Assembly (NCBI GenBank): GCA_002737625.1
Contig: NSIB01000004.1
Coordinates: forward strand, 1 to 45,478
Length of the DNA: 45,478 nt
Origin: Flavobacteriales bacterium
GTDB taxonomy: Bacteria > Bacteroidota > Bacteroidia > NS11-12g > UBA955
Direction of reading: 5' to 3'
Position 1 is the stretch's first letter; each line of letters opens with the position of its first letter. A model generated the notes under the pieces. The model had not been told where the DNA came from and did not search any database. It saw nothing but the letters and a program-made list of their open reading frames with translations. The position numbers and the translations under genes are program-made. Shown piece by piece: positions 42,110-45,478 of the stretch.

Positions 42110-42307
42110 CTATTTAAATAATTTATAAAATTGGGTTAAACTCACACCCAATACGCTGTCAAGCCCCCATATTACTAGGGCAAATAATAATGAAGCGACG
42201 AGCACAATCCATGTGCTTTCCCTCAATTCTTCCCATGTGGGCCAGCTGACTTTGTTAACCAACTCGTCTCTGGTCTCACGGAAATAGTTATTTATTCTTC
42301 CAAACAT
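42110..42307 (-). CDS. secE: Preprotein translocase subunit SecE
   Basis: NYFRETRDELVNKVSWPTWEELRESTWIVL plus one TM; adjacent to nusG. Confidence 0.96.
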   Translation of the reverse strand: MFGRINNYFRETRDELVNKVSWPTWEELRESTWIVLVASLLFALVIWGLDSVLGVSLTQFYKLFK

Positions 42308-42321
42308 TGCGCTTTTATTAG

Positions 42322-42392
42322 CACGGGCACAAGGATTCGAACCCTGATCAAAGGTTTTGGAGACCTCTATTCTACCATTGAACTATGCCCGT
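42322..42392 (-). tRNA. tRNA-Trp (CCA)
   Basis: Minus strand ACGGGCATAGTTCAATGGTAGAATAGAGGTCTCCAAAACCT...GGTTCGAATCC...TGCCCGTG; anticodon CCA in a 7-nt loop. Confidence 0.95.
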
Positions 42393-42444
42393 ATAAATGT
42401 GAGCATCTTACAATGCCCTCATTATATTCTTAATAGCTCGGCTA

Positions 42445-43626
42445 TTACTCGATAATCTCAGTTACCTGACCAGCACCTACAGTTCTTCCACCCTCACGGA
42501 TAGCAAAACGTAAGTTCTTTTCCATAGCGATAGGCTGAATCAATTCAACTGTAATTGATACGTTATCACCAGGCATGATCATTTCTGTACCTGCAGGCAA
42601 ACTGATTTCACCAGTTACGTCTGTAGTACGGAAGTAAAACTGTGGACGATACTTGTTGAAGAATGGAGTATGACGTCCACCTTCTTCTTTGCTCAATACA
42701 TAAACCTCAGCTTTGAACTTCTTGTGAGGAGTAACTGACTTAGGAGCACAGATAACCATACCGCGACGGATATCATTTTTGTCGACACCACGGAGCAAGA
42801 TACCTGCGTTATCACCTGCTTCACCACGATCCAACAACTTACGGAACATTTCTACTCCAGTACAAGTTGAGGTCAAAGTTGAACCATATCCAATGATTTC
42901 TACAGAATCTTGAACGTTGATCACACCACGCTCGATACGACCAGTAGCGACGGTACCACGACCAGTGATCGAGAATACATCTTCTACAGGCATCAAGAAA
43001 GGCTGATCCACCAAACGCGGTGGAATAGGGATCCACTCATCTACAGCAGTCATCAATTCCATGATCGTAGAAACCCACTTCTCATCTCCGTTCAATCCAC
43101 CCAAGGCAGATCCACGAATAATTGGGGTGTCCGCTGAGAATTCGTAGAATTCCAACAATTCACGCATCTCCATTTCAACTAAATCCAACATTTCTGGATC
43201 GTCTACCATGTCGACTTTGTTCATAAATACAACCAAACGAGGTACACCAACCTGACGAGCCAACAAGATGTGTTCGCGAGTCTGTGGCATTGGACCGTCT
43301 GTAGAGGCAACCACCAAAATTGCACCGTCCATCTGTGCAGCACCCGTTACCATGTTCTTTACATAGTCGGCGTGACCTGGACAGTCAACGTGAGCGTAGT
43401 GACGGTTGGCCGTTGAATACTCAACGTGAGCCGTGTTAATTGTGATACCGCGCTCTTTCTCCTCAGGAGCAGAGTCGATTGACTCGAATGAACGCATTTC
43501 AGACAGACCAGCCTTAGCCAGTACAGTAGTGATGGCCGCAGTCAAAGTGGTCTTACCGTGGTCTACGTGACCAATGGTACCAATGTTCAAGTGCGGCTTG
43601 GAACGGTCAAATGTTTCTTTTGCCAT
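42445..43626 (-). CDS. tuf: Elongation factor Tu
   Basis: [30 protein letters not shown]. Confidence 0.99.
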   Translation of the reverse strand: MAKETFDRSKPHLNIGTIGHVDHGKTTLTAAITTVLAKAGLSEMRSFESIDSAPEEKERGITINTAHVEYSTANRHYAHVDCPGHADYVKNMVTGAAQMDGAILVVASTDGPMPQTREHILLARQVGVPRLVVFMNKVDMVDDPEMLDLVEMEMRELLEFYEFSADTPIIRGSALGGLNGDEKWVSTIMELMTAVDEWIPIPPRLVDQPFLMPVEDVFSITGRGTVATGRIERGVINVQDSVEIIGYGSTLTSTCTGVEMFRKLLDRGEAGDNAGILLRGVDKNDIRRGMVICAPKSVTPHKKFKAEVYVLSKEEGGRHTPFFNKYRPQFYFRTTDVTGEISLPAGTEMIMPGDNVSITVELIQPIAMEKNLRFAIREGGRTVGAGQVTEIIE

Positions 43627-43657
43627 AGTTGTTTGTTTTGTGTTGTTTTTGTTTTTG

Positions 43658-43729
43658 AGCCAATGAGGGGAATTGAACCCCTGACCTTTTCCTTACCAAG
43701 GAAACGCTCTACCCCTGAGCTACATCGGC
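43658..43729 (-). tRNA. tRNA-Thr (GGT)
   Basis: GCCGATGTAGCTCAGGGGTAGAGCGTTTCCTTGGTAAGGAAAAGGTCAGGGGTTCAATTCCCCTCATTGGCT. Confidence 0.96.
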
Positions 43730-43764
43730 TTATCCCCACAAAAGTTGCCTCTTGTTTCGATGCG

Positions 43765-43837
43765 AGCGGGAGACGAGGCTCGAACTCGCGACCTACAGCT
43801 TGGAAGGCTGTCGCTCTACCAACTGAGCTACTCCCGC
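43765..43837 (-). tRNA. tRNA-Gly (TCC)
   Basis: GCGGGAGTAGCTCAGTTGGTAGAGCGACAGCCTTCCAAGCTGTAGGTCGCGAGTTCGAGCCTCGTCTCCCGCT. Confidence 0.96.
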
Positions 43838-43858
43838 ATTTTTGATATAAAAGTGTAG

Positions 43859-43938
43859 TGGGGGCAAGTGGACTCGAACCACTGGACCCGAAGGAGCGGA
43901 TTTACAGTCCGCCGCAATTGCCGCTATGCGATGCCCCC
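43859..43938 (-). tRNA. tRNA-Tyr (GTA), long variable arm
   Basis: GGGGGCATCGCATAGCGGCAATTGCGGCGGACTGTAAATCCGCTCCTTCGGGTCCAGTGGTTCGAGTCCACTTGCCCCCA. Confidence 0.95.
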
Positions 43939-43984
43939 AATAAATCCAGGGTCTCCCCACAATCGGTTGCACTTTTATATCTTG

Positions 43985-44057
<73 letters not shown>

Positions 44058-44108
44058 CTTTAACCTTAAGAACGCGTGTGACCGAAGCCACTATCCCAAA
44101 AAGGACTG

Positions 44109-44139
44109 CAAAAATAGTACTTATTTATGAATTGACAAA
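44109..44139 (-). promoter_or_regulatory. Primary-sigma-type promoter for the tRNA-tuf cluster
   Basis: Minus strand TTTG-N19-TATTTTTG, matching the Bacteroidota TTTG / TAnnTTTG consensus; about 51 nt upstream of tRNA-Thr(TGT). Confidence 0.85.
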
Positions 44140-44241
44140 CCCTTCTTGCATTTTTTGCACATAAATTTTACTGTCCATTTCTTCCATCCTCCAAAAATAC
44201 CATTTACTCAAATCCTAAACCGCCCTCAACAATTTCTGTTA

Positions 44242-44249
44242 TACCTTTG
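44242..44249 (+). promoter_or_regulatory. TAnnTTTG -7 box, 6 nt before ATG at 44256
   Basis: TACCTTTG-tgactt-ATG. Confidence 0.65.
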
Positions 44250-44255
44250 TGACTT

Positions 44256-45290
44256 ATGCAAAAACGCATCCTTATTGCTGCAACCATCTTGGTCTCTGCC
44301 CTCTTCATTGCCTTTGTGTTTTGGCGTAATATCAATAGTACTACCGCTATTTCCCACGACTTATTTGCGCTCAAATCGCCACAGAGAGTCACCAAAATCA
44401 CCTTTTCTCCGAACAATACAAAACTCCCCTTCCTTTCCATAGAAAAAATCAATGATCATTGGATTGTTCGAACAGAAACTCAATCTTTCCCTGCCGATAC
44501 ACACGCAATTCATGAATTACTCTACTGGGCAATGCCACAATTACAAGTAAAATGCCCCGTAGCCGACGCCTCAAAAGAAACCGTAACTAAAGATATCGCC
44601 CTAAACGGCACCAAAGTCATCTTTTCAAAAGACAATAAAGAAGTACATACTCTATACGTAGGATTCCCCACACCCACCCAAGACGCTACCTATATGTATT
44701 TCCCCGGCACGGAACGACCCTGCGAAATCACAGTACCCGGCTTTATTGGCTACCTCACACCCTATTTCAATACCAATATTCAACTCTGGAGGTCGATGTT
44801 TATGATCGATGCGTCCGTATCAGACATCAACTCAATAAAAGTCACTTATCCCAATCAGCCCCAAGAATCTTTTATGATCACTCAGGTCCATGACCGTATT
44901 GAATTAAAAAACCTAAACAACCAACCCATTGCCGCCAACCAAAGCTTAATCGCGGGGTATTTGGAGTTGTCCAAGACGCTCGCCCGCGAAGCGGGCGAGC
45001 CAGCCGTTATTAACAACAGCGACCTCGCAGTGAAAAAAATCACACAATCCCAACCCGTAGTAGTTTTCGAATACACCTTCACTTCTAAAGCCGCCAAAAC
45101 CATTACCATCTATCCCATGGACATTACCGCCGGCGAAACCTATAGCATGGAAGAAAAAAATGGAAAACTCAAAACCAAAGAAACCAATATTTACTGGGCC
45201 AAGGAATCGGGCGACCCTCTATTATGGGTGATACAAGATATTATATTACACAACCGTCTCAAAAAATTAAGCGATTTCACAAACCATTAA
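44256..45290 (+). CDS. DUF4340-like membrane-anchored protein
   Basis: N-terminal TM; VTKITFSPNNTKLPFLSIEKINDHWIVRTETQSFPAD resembles DUF4340 layout. Confidence 0.65.
   Translation: MQKRILIAATILVSALFIAFVFWRNINSTTAISHDLFALKSPQRVTKITFSPNNTKLPFLSIEKINDHWIVRTETQSFPADTHAIHELLYWAMPQLQVKCPVADASKETVTKDIALNGTKVIFSKDNKEVHTLYVGFPTPTQDATYMYFPGTERPCEITVPGFIGYLTPYFNTNIQLWRSMFMIDASVSDINSIKVTYPNQPQESFMITQVHDRIELKNLNNQPIAANQSLIAGYLELSKTLAREAGEPAVINNSDLAVKKITQSQPVVVFEYTFTSKAAKTITIYPMDITAGETYSMEEKNGKLKTKETNIYWAKESGDPLLWVIQDIILHNRLKKLSDFTNH
44978..45000. repeat. Intragenic GC-rich palindrome with GAA loop
   Basis: GCTCGCCCGC-GAA-GCGGGCGAGC, perfect 10-bp stem inside CDS 44256..45290. Confidence 0.85.
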
Positions 45291-45356
45291 TATTGATTCC
45301 TTCGAACCTATTTTCCCCCGTTATACAAATTCATCCAACCCAACCCCAATCAAAAA

Positions 45357-45478
45357 GTGAAATTTCAGTTTTCCATTGCCGGTGCCGTTCTCGGCCTCAC
45401 AACTTCAGGGCCCACAGGCGCAGTTATAGGTTTTCTCGTTGGTATGTATATCGATTTTGTAAACACCCCTGAAAGCCC
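45357..45478 (+). CDS. 3'-truncated CDS with a possible DjlA/TerB-type N-terminal glycine-rich membrane motif, GTG start
   Basis: GTG AAA TTT CAG... = (M)KFQFSIAGAVLGLTTSGPTGAVIGFLVGMYIDFVNTPES, open to the window edge; not in the supplied ORF list. Confidence 0.55.
   Translation, partial: MKFQFSIAGAVLGLTTSGPTGAVIGFLVGMYIDFVNTPES

Noticed and set aside
43558-43845. 95-aa plus-strand ORF across tuf start and two tRNAs
   Set aside because: Overlaps two well-formed minus-strand tRNAs; the [23 protein letters not shown] type peptide is a familiar antisense-tRNA mistranslation.
45224-45472. 82-aa ORF at the right edge
   Set aside because: Overlaps the end of the DUF4340-like CDS out of frame; a GTG-started ORF in another frame has a credible membrane-domain sequence.

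Overview
This 45.5 kb window is a chromosomal segment from a Bacteroidota-type genome. Supporting evidence: TAnnTTTG promoter boxes, almost no Shine-Dalgarno sequences, a DUF4199 protein, a BatA-type protein and the Bacteroidota form of the RNAP/ribosomal cluster. The content is mostly housekeeping. The left two thirds hold an SPFH protein, a DUF3050 protein, trehalase, GT2, an MBL-rhodanese protein, TatD, enoyl-CoA hydratase, ComEC, thymidine kinase, NhaA, NifU-like and Mrp proteins, an RsmI-like methylase, an SPT/AONS-like PLP enzyme, acyl-CoA dehydrogenase, rpsU, a tyrosine recombinase, RidA, a WD40 protein, a saccharopine-dehydrogenase-like protein, an RNA methyltransferase, a degenerate dihydroorotase, a BatA-like protein, a deoxynucleoside kinase and an ABC exporter. 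The right third is a minus-strand super-cluster: tRNA-Thr(TGT)-Tyr-Gly-Thr(GGT)-tuf-tRNA-Trp-secE-nusG-rplK-rplA-rplJ-rplL-rpoB-rpoC. I found no CRISPR array, prophage, transposon, or recognisable defence or secretion island. The most notable signal is a recurrent TAnnTTTG box ending only 4-7 nt before start codons on both strands, which predicts leaderless mRNAs for many genes. Also worth a look are three palindromes inside coding sequences with a GC-GAA-GC hairpin core, a perfect 45-bp palindrome between convergent genes, a hairpin plus T-tract between rplL and rpoB, a TTG start for rpoB, and a dihydroorotase homologue lacking its HxH motif. All calls come from reading the sequence; no database search was run.
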